The translations under genes were made by a program, and so were the position numbers. The notes under the pieces are model-generated. The model saw nothing but the letters and a program-made list of their open reading frames with translations. It did no database searches and had not been told where the DNA came from. DNA of 64,000 nucleotides from Oenococcus kitaharae (GTDB lineage: Bacteria > Bacillota > Bacilli > Lactobacillales > Lactobacillaceae), in assembly GCF_025758695.1 (NCBI RefSeq), contig NZ_JANJQP010000003.1, forward strand, positions 1 through 64,000, written 5' to 3'. Numbering within the stretch: position 1 is the stretch's first letter; each line of letters opens with the position of its first letter. Shown here in pieces: positions 42,941-50,179 of the stretch.

Positions 42941-43600
42941 ATCGAGTACAAGAAAAATGATTCAGAATTCAATCACATGATCCATGGCGAGCTTTATCAC
43001 CAGGACGAAGAGCTGTTCGAGCTAAATATGCAAGCGAGGGATAAGCTCTATGAATATAATCATTTGAAGTATCGAGATTTAGATAAGAGAAAAGAAATTC
43101 TAGACAGACTGTTTGGCGATGTCGGCGAAAATGCATTCGTGGAGCTTCCGCTACAGGTTGATTACGGTTTCAACATTCACATTGGGGATAATTTTTTTGG
43201 TAATAATAATTTGACACTAGCTGATGCAACTCAAATCAGCATTGGTGATAATGTCCTGATCGGCCCCTATACAGGCATTTATACAGGCGGGCACAGCATT
43301 GATCCAGAGTTGCGTACAAAGGCTGGTGCTGAATATGCCTTTCCAGTTACGATTGGTGATAACGTCTGGATTGGGGCTAACGTCACGATTACGCCAGGCA
43401 CTAAGATTGGTAAGAACAGTGTTATCGGTGCCGGTAGTGTTGTTACTAAAGACGTTCCGGAAAACGTCGTTGCTTATGGTAATCCAGCTAAAGTCGCACG
43501 GCAAATCAATGATAAAGATCGTGAGTTCTACTTTAAAGATCGTAAAACGCCACAGCGTTTCTTTGATCAACTGGCCAGCGATGAAGTCTTCCATCGTTAA
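42941..43600 (+). CDS. Maltose/galactoside O-acetyltransferase family protein; AUC at the expected start
   Basis: A hexapeptide-repeat acetyltransferase (left-handed beta helix): YNHLKYRDLDKRKEIL, PLQVDYGFNIHIGDNFFGN, GPYTGIYTGGHSIDP with catalytic His, VTIGDNVWIGANVTITPG, NSVIGAGSVVTKDVP. It moves acetyl from acetyl-CoA to a sugar. AAGGAG (42927-42932) is followed after 8 bp not by ATG but by ATC at 42941, which opens a frame reading IEYKKNDSEFNH just before the first ATG at 42977. Relatives normally have about 12 residues before GELYH, so ATC marks the expected start. Either the start codon is mutated or a rare AUC start is used; initiation at 42977 would lack a ribosome binding site. Confidence 0.8.
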   Translation: MEYKKNDSEFNHMIHGELYHQDEELFELNMQARDKLYEYNHLKYRDLDKRKEILDRLFGDVGENAFVELPLQVDYGFNIHIGDNFFGNNNLTLADATQISIGDNVLIGPYTGIYTGGHSIDPELRTKAGAEYAFPVTIGDNVWIGANVTITPGTKIGKNSVIGAGSVVTKDVPENVVAYGNPAKVARQINDKDREFYFKDRKTPQRFFDQLASDEVFHR

Positions 43601-43604
43601 CTTA

Positions 43605-43637
43605 AAAAACATCTGCTAAATGGCAGGTGTTTTTTTA
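43605..43637 (+). terminator. Rho-independent terminator
   Basis: AACATCTGC pairs with GCAGGTGTT around TAAATG and is followed by a run of T. Confidence 0.75.
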
Positions 43638-43691
43638 TTTCTTCTGAAAACTGCGTATAAAGAAGCATAGGAATTCGAAGGAGGAAATGAA

Positions 43692-43907
43692 ATGATCACA
43701 ATGATGGAAACTTATAGGAACGAGCTGGCTTTGAAATATCAGCGGTTAATCGAGAACCGCTGGTTTTGGGAAGTTTTCGCGGTTGTTGTGCTACTAATAG
43801 TTGCTTCATACGCATTCTATTGCACACATAAAGGGCTGAATTTTTCAGGGCATATTAAATTACATTGGCCACATTTTTGGGAAATGGGTATTGCCTGCAG
43901 ACGATAA
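43692..43907 (+). CDS. 71-residue one-TM peptide, first gene of a peptide-type operon
   Basis: A strong GAAGGAGG lies 8-9 bp before ATG 43692. The product has a charged N-terminus (to about residue 23), a single hydrophobic span (about 24-43, EVFAVVVLLIVASYAFY) and a 28-residue C-terminal part with Cys44 and Cys69, several aromatic and His residues (HIKLHWPHFWEMG). It is followed by an ABC ATPase, a permease, an S2P-like protease and a thioredoxin-like protein. It could be a precursor that is cut in the membrane and disulfide-bonded, or just a small subunit of the transporter. No family recognised. Confidence 0.6.
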   Translation: MITMMETYRNELALKYQRLIENRWFWEVFAVVVLLIVASYAFYCTHKGLNFSGHIKLHWPHFWEMGIACRR

Positions 43908-43934
43908 AGTTGGGTGCAATTAAGGTGGATTAAC

Positions 43935-44651
43935 ATGTTAAGAGTTGAACATTTAGACAAGAGTTATCAAGGAAGATCTGTTATTTACGATTTAACGATG
44001 GCTTTCGACAAAAAAGGTATGACTGTGATTGTCGGCGCTAATGGTAGTGGCAAGACGACTTTTTTTAATGCGATTTGCAGTTTGATTGATATTGATAGCG
44101 GCGAAATCACAATTGATGATATGCCGTCGGGGTCTGAAATTTTCAAACAGCAACTCTTTTATTTGCCGTCAGATTTTTATTTGCCAGAATTTATGACTGC
44201 GTTAGAGTATGGCCATTTTGTTCTAAGCCGTTATCCAAAAGGGAACATGACACAGTTTAAGGCCTTGCTGCAAATTTTTGATTTGTCTGGACAGAAGGAT
44301 CGCCTCATTGGTGGTTTTTCCTTTGGTATGAAGAAGAAATTACAAATTGCGGCTGCTGCAGCATCGGGTACACAGTATATTTTGGCCGATGAAATTTTCA
44401 GTGGTCTGGATTTTCAGAGCGTTTTACTGCTGCAGGAGGTGTTCGATCATTTATCTAAAAAACAGCAAATTGTATTAGTCTCGCATGAAAGTAATTGCTT
44501 GTTGCGTTTTCCAGACAATATTTGGATCATGCAGCGGGGGAGGCTGACACAGTTCACGGGTACAATCACGGAATTAACCCAGACTATCAAACAGGAAAAA
44601 GAAGTCCATGACAAACTCGCCCAAATTGAAGAACATTTCAACGTTAACTAA
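43935..44651 (+). CDS. ABC transporter ATP-binding protein
   Basis: 238 residues: Walker A VGANGSGKTTF, signature GGFSFGMKKKLQIA (an SFGMKKK variant), Walker B QYILADEIFSGLD and H-loop VLVSHESN. ATG 43935 is preceded by AAGGTGG; a GTG 21 bp earlier is less likely. It powers the membrane protein encoded next, whose start overlaps by 44 nt. Confidence 0.9.
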   Translation: MLRVEHLDKSYQGRSVIYDLTMAFDKKGMTVIVGANGSGKTTFFNAICSLIDIDSGEITIDDMPSGSEIFKQQLFYLPSDFYLPEFMTALEYGHFVLSRYPKGNMTQFKALLQIFDLSGQKDRLIGGFSFGMKKKLQIAAAAASGTQYILADEIFSGLDFQSVLLLQEVFDHLSKKQQIVLVSHESNCLLRFPDNIWIMQRGRLTQFTGTITELTQTIKQEKEVHDKLAQIEEHFNVN

Positions 44652-45984
44652 ATTTTTATACCAAGATGCTTTTCATGGTCTGTTTAAAAGGCCTTTTTTC
44701 CAGAAAAAACGTAACCGTTACTTGCTGTTAGCTGCATTCATTTTGTTGTATCTGGCATATTTTTATGTCAATATGGTTGCTTTTGTTCGGTTATCTGAAG
44801 GAGCAGCAAACGCTCAACCAGATGTCTTTGCCTTGGCTGCTAGGACGACTCTCAGTAGTTGTTACAATACAATTTTAATTTTTAGTGTTTTTATTTTTAC
44901 TATGGTTAATGCAAATTTCAGCCTCAGCCGTAATTCTTTGTTTTTTATAAAGACTCTGCCTTTCAAATATAAAGAAATTTTGTTGAGTTTGAGTGTTTTC
45001 CGTCTCAGCGTAGGCATATTTGTTTTTGAACTGATTCTAGCTATGATGATGCCAATTTTGAGGCTATTGTCCCTTTCGGTGCTTGAATCACTTTTAGCTT
45101 TGTTAACATTTCATCTGTTATTTTTTACTGTTTTTCAATTATTGGAACTAATTTATTCTGCAACTACCAGATTTAAAAATCGATTTGCCAAATATTTACC
45201 GTTGGTATTAGATGGTATATGTTTGCTGTTGAGCGGTATCCATTTTACTAAAACACGCTTTATAGTGGACTATTTCTGGGCTACGCAAAAAACGGCATTA
45301 CTTACGATGATGATTTATGCATTGGTGCCGCTTCTGTGTATTTTGGTCGTGACATTATTTGCACGTTGGCACTTAACAGTTGATATTGCGGGCAGAATTA
45401 AATCATCCTTTATTCATGTGGTGCCTAAATCATCCTCTATGAAATTAATCAAATTACCTTGGATGGCTGTTTTGCGTTTCAAAATTACGAGTTATTATGC
45501 TGTGATTGTTATTGGGCTTGCTGTCATTTCGATTCATTTTTCTGGATGGAACGAAATGCTACAAAATATGCTTTTTGTCTTGCCACTTATTGGATTGATA
45601 TGGACCTTTTACGCAGATGCTTTGTTAAATTTCCGACCGCTATTCAATCTATATCGAATAAGTATTTATGCTGAATTATGCGCGATTTTATTAGCGATGG
45701 TATTCATTTTGCTACCATCACTAATAGTTGGGTTTGTGGCTCATGCTTTTATTGACCCTTTTCTTCTCGGATTAGGGGTCTCGCTTGCTTCTCTGACTGC
45801 TGGTTTCTTATTTCCGAAATCACAAGGCAATATGAACGAAAGTTTATCGGCCTTCTTGAGCATCATCATGATGATGCTGTTGGCTTCTCTGATAAGTATT
45901 CCTTCGGCTTTATACATCGTAGACGGTCTGTTATTGCTGTTGGTTGGATACATCTTAAATAAAGAAAGGAAAGTAAAACCATGA
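44608..45984 (+). CDS. Multi-TM ABC transporter permease-like protein
   Basis: 458 residues with about ten hydrophobic segments; starts MTNSPKLKNISTLTKFLYQD with the first span near residue 38. No specific family motif is visible, but the 44-nt overlap with the ATPase gene marks it as its membrane partner. It overlaps the next small gene by 4 nt. The substrate may be the operon's own peptide. Confidence 0.75.
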   Translation: MTNSPKLKNISTLTKFLYQDAFHGLFKRPFFQKKRNRYLLLAAFILLYLAYFYVNMVAFVRLSEGAANAQPDVFALAARTTLSSCYNTILIFSVFIFTMVNANFSLSRNSLFFIKTLPFKYKEILLSLSVFRLSVGIFVFELILAMMMPILRLLSLSVLESLLALLTFHLLFFTVFQLLELIYSATTRFKNRFAKYLPLVLDGICLLLSGIHFTKTRFIVDYFWATQKTALLTMMIYALVPLLCILVVTLFARWHLTVDIAGRIKSSFIHVVPKSSSMKLIKLPWMAVLRFKITSYYAVIVIGLAVISIHFSGWNEMLQNMLFVLPLIGLIWTFYADALLNFRPLFNLYRISIYAELCAILLAMVFILLPSLIVGFVAHAFIDPFLLGLGVSLASLTAGFLFPKSQGNMNESLSAFLSIIMMMLLASLISIPSALYIVDGLLLLLVGYILNKERKVKP

Positions 45985-46244
45985 AAAAATATATGAAACA
46001 ATTTAGTATTGCCTCAAGCTGCTGGATGTTGATCTTTGTCTTGGATTATATAATTGAGCTTTTTCAAATCAATGAAAGCGGGGTTGTCACCACCTTGACC
46101 GGTCTCAGGATTGAAACACATATCACACCGGATGAACTGAACTCGTTGTTCTCGTTAACATGGCAGGCTGTGGGCTTATATGCATTGTTCCTTGTAATTT
46201 GGTTTGCGGTTTACCACATGTTTCAAATTAAGAAAGCAGCATGA
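45981..46244 (+). CDS. Small two-TM membrane protein
   Basis: 87 residues with hydrophobic spans at about 9-26 and 59-79 and a polar loop between that begins NESGVVTTLTGLRIE. Overlaps both neighbours by 4 nt, so it belongs to the operon. Possible immunity protein or accessory subunit; no family recognised. Confidence 0.65.
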   Translation: MKKYMKQFSIASSCWMLIFVLDYIIELFQINESGVVTTLTGLRIETHITPDELNSLFSLTWQAVGLYALFLVIWFAVYHMFQIKKAA

Positions 46245-46612
46245 TCCGGTCAGTACTAACCTTGTTAGCCATCTATGGTTTGGTTTGTTTTATTCTGGTG
46301 TCCTTGCATGAAAGCCTGCACTTCATAGCAGCCAAAGTATTTCATTTGCGGCCAGTCTTCAAAATAAATCTATTTTTATTGCCAGTGATCAGCTACAAGA
46401 ATCCAGGGCGGGATGCACAAAATTTGGTGGTCGCTCTATCAGCACCGGTTGGTTTGATTATTTTGGGGATGTTGATTAATTCAGAAATACCGTATTTTGG
46501 GCTTGCCAAAATCCTGTGTCTGACTAATGTTGTTAATTTATTGCCCATTACAACAGATGGCGAAGTGATTTTTCTATCTGTTTATAACTTGATCAAGGAG
46601 AATAAAACATAA
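46241..46612 (+). CDS. Minimal site-2-protease-like (M50-type) membrane protein
   Basis: 123 residues, mostly hydrophobic. HESLH (residues 23-27) lies inside the first membrane segment and NLLPITTDGE (99-108) in the last, matching in order and spacing the two zinc-binding motifs (HExxH and NxxPxxxxDG) of intramembrane site-2 metalloproteases, though the protein is much shorter than RseP or Eep. It could cut the 71-residue one-TM peptide inside the membrane. The assignment rests on these two motifs only. Confidence 0.65.
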   Translation: MIRSVLTLLAIYGLVCFILVSLHESLHFIAAKVFHLRPVFKINLFLLPVISYKNPGRDAQNLVVALSAPVGLIILGMLINSEIPYFGLAKILCLTNVVNLLPITTDGEVIFLSVYNLIKENKT

Positions 46613-47130
46613 TGAAACGAATGAGTCTTATTATATTGTCACTATGTTTGTTAGGAGCTGGTTTTTATGCAACTTATGTTCTAGCGGTCAGGCAAACTCA
46701 GACAAAAACACCAGTTTATCAAGATAAAAGCCCACGCTTTATTCACGATGCACCTGCACAAACACTGGCGGCCATGACCAGAGAGGCTAAACCAGGCATC
46801 TATTACTTTGGTTATCCAAATTGTCCTTGGTGTGTCGAACTGCTGCCGGTATTCGATCGCGAACTAAAACGTCAGCATAAGCAGGCACAAGTGGTGAATA
46901 CGCGTGCAGATAACTATCGAAGTGTCGATAACATTGTTTTAGAAAAGTTTTTCATCAAGCATACTTTTGAAAAACGCTTGTCCGTACCCTTTATCGTCGT
47001 GATTGAAAAGGACGGTAAAGTCAAAACGCATATTGGCACAGTCAAAGACCACAATGCACCACTTGCGACTATGACTAAAGATCAACTTTCACGCTTAGAA
47101 AGGCAGCTGAGAGAATTGATAAAGGAGTAA
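46612..47130 (+). CDS. Membrane-anchored thioredoxin-like protein (CPWC)
   Basis: 172 residues: an N-terminal signal anchor (about 5-25), then a thioredoxin fold with YFGYPNCPWCVELLPVF (Cys71/Cys74) and the cis-Pro segment RLSVPFIVVI. Proteins of this type accompany bacteriocin genes and form or break disulfides outside the membrane. In this operon the only small candidate substrate is the peptide at 43692 with two Cys. The ATG shares a base with the preceding stop. Confidence 0.85.
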   Translation: MKRMSLIILSLCLLGAGFYATYVLAVRQTQTKTPVYQDKSPRFIHDAPAQTLAAMTREAKPGIYYFGYPNCPWCVELLPVFDRELKRQHKQAQVVNTRADNYRSVDNIVLEKFFIKHTFEKRLSVPFIVVIEKDGKVKTHIGTVKDHNAPLATMTKDQLSRLERQLRELIKE

Positions 47131-47139
47131 CTTGCTTTT

Positions 47140-47943
47140 ATGTCTTATAACTTGATATACGATCTCAGAGAAATCACTCACCGCATTCAGAAAAGTAGTT
47201 GCTTTAGTCATGTTACACTGACCGTTTCTCTATTTGTGACACTTTTAAGTTTGGCATTGTTGTCAAACACCACCATATCAAACGGGATTATCTTATGGAT
47301 TGAATCTCTTGATAAGCCGTTAGAGTCGTTATTGGCGAGCCTTTCCTTGCAAATATATTTTGAGCGATACCTGGCCATTTTACTGATATTTTTCTTTTTG
47401 ATTAGTTTATTTTACTTGATACTTTATTTTTTTCGGAAACCAGTAAATCAGCAGCATCTTTGTTCCAGATTTCAAGCAAAAAAAATGTACACATTGGATC
47501 GAACAGGTCGCTTTGATAGCACAAGTCTTAAGCCGTTTTCGTCGGCGATGACAAAGAAGACTTCGGTCTGCACGTTGAGTGCTGTTTTTCTGGTGATGAT
47601 TGTGTTGTTTTATTTGAACCAGCCTATTGTATTTTCTGAGTTTGCAATCGTTGGTTTTCTAGGAACTATCCTCATGCGTCTTGCCATATTTGGGCAATAT
47701 CAAAAGCAATCTGATTTATTTAATCAAATTTCTAACCATCGCTTATTGGACAAATGGTCCGTTCATGCTTTCTCAAAGCACACTACTCATTTAGACATCG
47801 TGCGGTTATTGTGCCTTTCGCTAGTGGTCTTATGTCTGTTGGCCGGTTCTCGCATTTCTTTTTGGTTTTTTGTGAAAGAGTTGGCTGGCAACGACAGATA
47901 TCTCTATTGCCCAGATGTTCATGAATTTGTGTGTTTCGGATAG
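47140..47943 (+). CDS. Multi-TM hypothetical protein, possibly 3'-truncated by a frameshift
   Basis: 267 residues with about five hydrophobic segments; the last runs into a short polar end (NDRYLYCPDVHEFVCFG). The next frame (47960-48172) continues with two more membrane spans in the +1 frame. This may be one seven-TM protein split by an indel, or two overlapping genes. No family recognised. It starts 9 bp after the thioredoxin-like gene with an AAAGGAG site and seems to be part of the operon. Confidence 0.6.
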   Translation: MSYNLIYDLREITHRIQKSSCFSHVTLTVSLFVTLLSLALLSNTTISNGIILWIESLDKPLESLLASLSLQIYFERYLAILLIFFFLISLFYLILYFFRKPVNQQHLCSRFQAKKMYTLDRTGRFDSTSLKPFSSAMTKKTSVCTLSAVFLVMIVLFYLNQPIVFSEFAIVGFLGTILMRLAIFGQYQKQSDLFNQISNHRLLDKWSVHAFSKHTTHLDIVRLLCLSLVVLCLLAGSRISFWFFVKELAGNDRYLYCPDVHEFVCFG

Positions 47944-47959
47944 TGGTAACAGGAACACG

Positions 47960-48172
47960 ATGGCTATAGTTGGGCTTTTACTAACCGGTCTGACAATTAT
48001 GTTAGTCACGATGAGTATGATGGTGCTAAGTCTGTTGATTGAGTTTACCAATCTGACCGCCATTTATGTTTTGGCAGGCCAATTATTGGGATTAGGTTCA
48101 GTGCTGTTCCTCACTCGATGTATTGCGCGTCGATTTGAAAGTAATTGGTTCAAATTGACAAGACCAAAATAG
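47960..48172 (+). CDS. Small two-TM membrane protein or 3' fragment of the preceding gene
   Basis: 70 residues from ATG 47960, chosen because AGGA lies 5 bp upstream; the frame is open further left to 47915 and beyond. Two hydrophobic spans (AIVGLLLTGLTIMLVTMSMM and YVLAGQLLGLGSVLFLT). See the preceding gene for the frameshift question. The next gene is convergent. Confidence 0.5.
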   Translation: MAIVGLLLTGLTIMLVTMSMMVLSLLIEFTNLTAIYVLAGQLLGLGSVLFLTRCIARRFESNWFKLTRPK

Positions 48173-48193
48173 CGGCAGTACTCGTTAATGAGA

Positions 48194-49315
48194 TTATTCA
48201 TCCAAAGAATTCACCCGATCAATTAATTTTTGCTGTACTTTGGGAAAAGCGTGCTGAATAAAATCCTCTTTGCTAAAGAAACGGCCTGGAAAACGGCTTA
48301 AGTCGCTTTCAGCCGCCAGATCAGCAGATAAAAGTGTCATAAGCCATTTGCGATGAGTGAAAACATGCGTGACTTTCTTGACGGGTAAGAATTGAAAAGC
48401 CAGAGTTAATCCGTATTGCTGGGCAAAATAATCCGCCATGGCTGTCAGCACATCGCTGTCTTCTGCAAATTCATCTTGGCCGCTAAAGGCCAGCAAATCC
48501 TCTTTGGCCACGAGAGGAAAAGTCCAAAAATCAGCTAGGATGCCGCTATCTGGTCGTTTTTCCATCAAAATGCCAGCCGATGAACGAATAACCAAAGCAA
48601 AATAGTCGACTTCGACGGGACGCGGCTTCTTATTTTTAACAGGGTAGTTCAGCTCAATGCCGTCAATGTAGGCTTGATTAAAGGCCTTAACAGGCGAGTG
48701 GGCCGAATCTGGATTGGCTGCAGTCATATAGCTGGAACCTAAATCCATAATGGCTTGGTTGAAATCACCAGGGCGTTCTTGAGAGATAATTTTGCTGATA
48801 ACTTGTTCGAAAATTTTGCGTGTTTGCGGCTTGCTGATTTCATCATCAATTTCTAACAAGCGTGAGAAAACGCGAAAAGCATTGCCATCGACTGCTGGGA
48901 CTGGCTGATTAAAAGCGATACTCGCGATGGCACCAGCCGTATAAGGCCCGATGCCGGCCAACTTTTGCAACTCAGCAATATCATGCGGCCAGACAGTGCC
49001 ATAATCCTGGACAATTTGCCTAGCCGCTTTCTGCAAGTTTCGGGCACGTGAATAATAGCCTAGCCCCTCCCAGGCTTTCATTAATCTGCCTTCATCGGCG
49101 TTGGCCAAATCAGCCACACTAGGAAATTCAGCCATAAAACGCTCGTAATAAGGAATGACCGTATGGACTTGCGTCTGCTGGAGCATGATTTCTGAAATCC
49201 AGACATGATAGGGGTCATGGTCCCGCCGCCAAGGCAGATCGCGTTTGTTATGATCATACCAATCTAATAATGTTTTTTGAAAAGCATGAATCTTGCTTTC
49301 TGGCCACTCAATCAT
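48194..49315 (-). CDS. mutY: A/G-specific adenine DNA glycosylase lacking the Fe-S cluster
   Basis: MutY removes adenine paired with 8-oxoguanine. The HhH-GPD core is intact: LPWRRDHDPYHVWISEIMLQ with catalytic Glu42, LAGIGPYTAGAI, and VDGN with catalytic Asp143; a C-terminal NUDIX-like domain follows (about 230-370). All four cysteines that bind the [4Fe-4S] cluster are missing: after MDLG the sequence reads SSYMTAANPDSAHSPVKAF instead of the C-X6-C-X2-C-X5-C pattern. Cluster-less MutY proteins are known from some anaerobic or iron-sparing microbes. 373 residues. Confidence 0.95.
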   Translation of the reverse strand: MIEWPESKIHAFQKTLLDWYDHNKRDLPWRRDHDPYHVWISEIMLQQTQVHTVIPYYERFMAEFPSVADLANADEGRLMKAWEGLGYYSRARNLQKAARQIVQDYGTVWPHDIAELQKLAGIGPYTAGAIASIAFNQPVPAVDGNAFRVFSRLLEIDDEISKPQTRKIFEQVISKIISQERPGDFNQAIMDLGSSYMTAANPDSAHSPVKAFNQAYIDGIELNYPVKNKKPRPVEVDYFALVIRSSAGILMEKRPDSGILADFWTFPLVAKEDLLAFSGQDEFAEDSDVLTAMADYFAQQYGLTLAFQFLPVKKVTHVFTHRKWLMTLLSADLAAESDLSRFPGRFFSKEDFIQHAFPKVQQKLIDRVNSLDE

Positions 49316-49384
49316 GTACTATTGCTGCTCCTATCTCACTCAGACTATATTGTAACGCCCGAAGATTTTTAAAAATGGATATAA

Positions 49385-49424
49385 AAAAACTGGACTTGCC
49401 ATTTTTGGCAAATCCAGTTTTTGA
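49385..49424 (-). terminator. Rho-independent terminator after the amino-acid ABC operon
   Basis: AAAAACTGGA-TTGCC pairs with GGCAA-TCCAGTTTTT around a TTTTT-type loop, just behind the stop of the ATPase gene; U-rich on both strands. Confidence 0.8.
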
Positions 49425-49426
49425 AA

Positions 49427-50173
49427 TCACAGTCGTTTCAAATAACGCTGCAAAAATTCTTGCGTACGTGGATTCTTCGGAGAAGAAAAAATCTGTTCGG
49501 CGCTGCCTTGTTCAGCGATCACGCCTTGGTCCATGAAGACGACATGGTCAGAAATATCACGGGCAAAGCCCATTTCATGCGTAACGAGAATCATTGTTAG
49601 TCCGGTATGTGCTAGATCTTTCATGATATCAAGAATCCCGTCAACCATTTCTGGATCTAGGGCACTAGTCGGCTCATCAAACAAAATCATATCAGGCGAC
49701 ATTGCCAGTGTTCGTGCGATTGCGACACGTTGTTTTTGCCCACCAGATAGTTGTGCTGGTTTAGCTTTGACATACGGGCCCATACCAACTTTTTCTAATT
49801 GAGCCAGTGCATTCTTTTCAGCTTCGGCAGGATTTTTTTTCAAAACAGTCGTTTGAGCTACAACACAATTTTCCAAAGCATTTAAGTTATTGAAGAGGTT
49901 GAACTGTTGGAAGACCATACCGACTTTAGCACGATACTGAATACGGTTGAAATTCGGGTCAAGAATATTTTGGCCGTTATAGAGAATTTCACCAGCCGTG
50001 GCATCATCCAGCAAATTCAAGCATCTCAGTAATGTTGATTTACCGGATCCGGAAGATCCGATGATGGTCATGACCTCACCGCGTTGCACCTGCAAATCAA
50101 TGTCCTTTAAAACTTCGTGTTGTCCGAAAGATTTTTTCAAATGTTGAATCGTTAGAATGTTATCTTTTTCCAT
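49427..50173 (-). CDS. Amino-acid ABC transporter ATP-binding protein (lysine-regulated)
   Basis: 248 residues of the GlnQ/HisP type: Walker [13 protein letters not shown]-loop VFQQFNLF, signature [12 protein letters not shown], Walker [14 protein letters not shown] and H-loop LVTHEM. It pairs with the fused binding/permease protein upstream (6 bp gap). The operon is preceded by a lysine riboswitch, which makes lysine the likely substrate although the family alone would suggest glutamine or polar amino acids. Confidence 0.95.
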   Translation of the reverse strand: MEKDNILTIQHLKKSFGQHEVLKDIDLQVQRGEVMTIIGSSGSGKSTLLRCLNLLDDATAGEILYNGQNILDPNFNRIQYRAKVGMVFQQFNLFNNLNALENCVVAQTTVLKKNPAEAEKNALAQLEKVGMGPYVKAKPAQLSGGQKQRVAIARTLAMSPDMILFDEPTSALDPEMVDGILDIMKDLAHTGLTMILVTHEMGFARDISDHVVFMDQGVIAEQGSAEQIFSSPKNPRTQEFLQRYLKRL

Positions 50174-50179
50174 TTTCGC

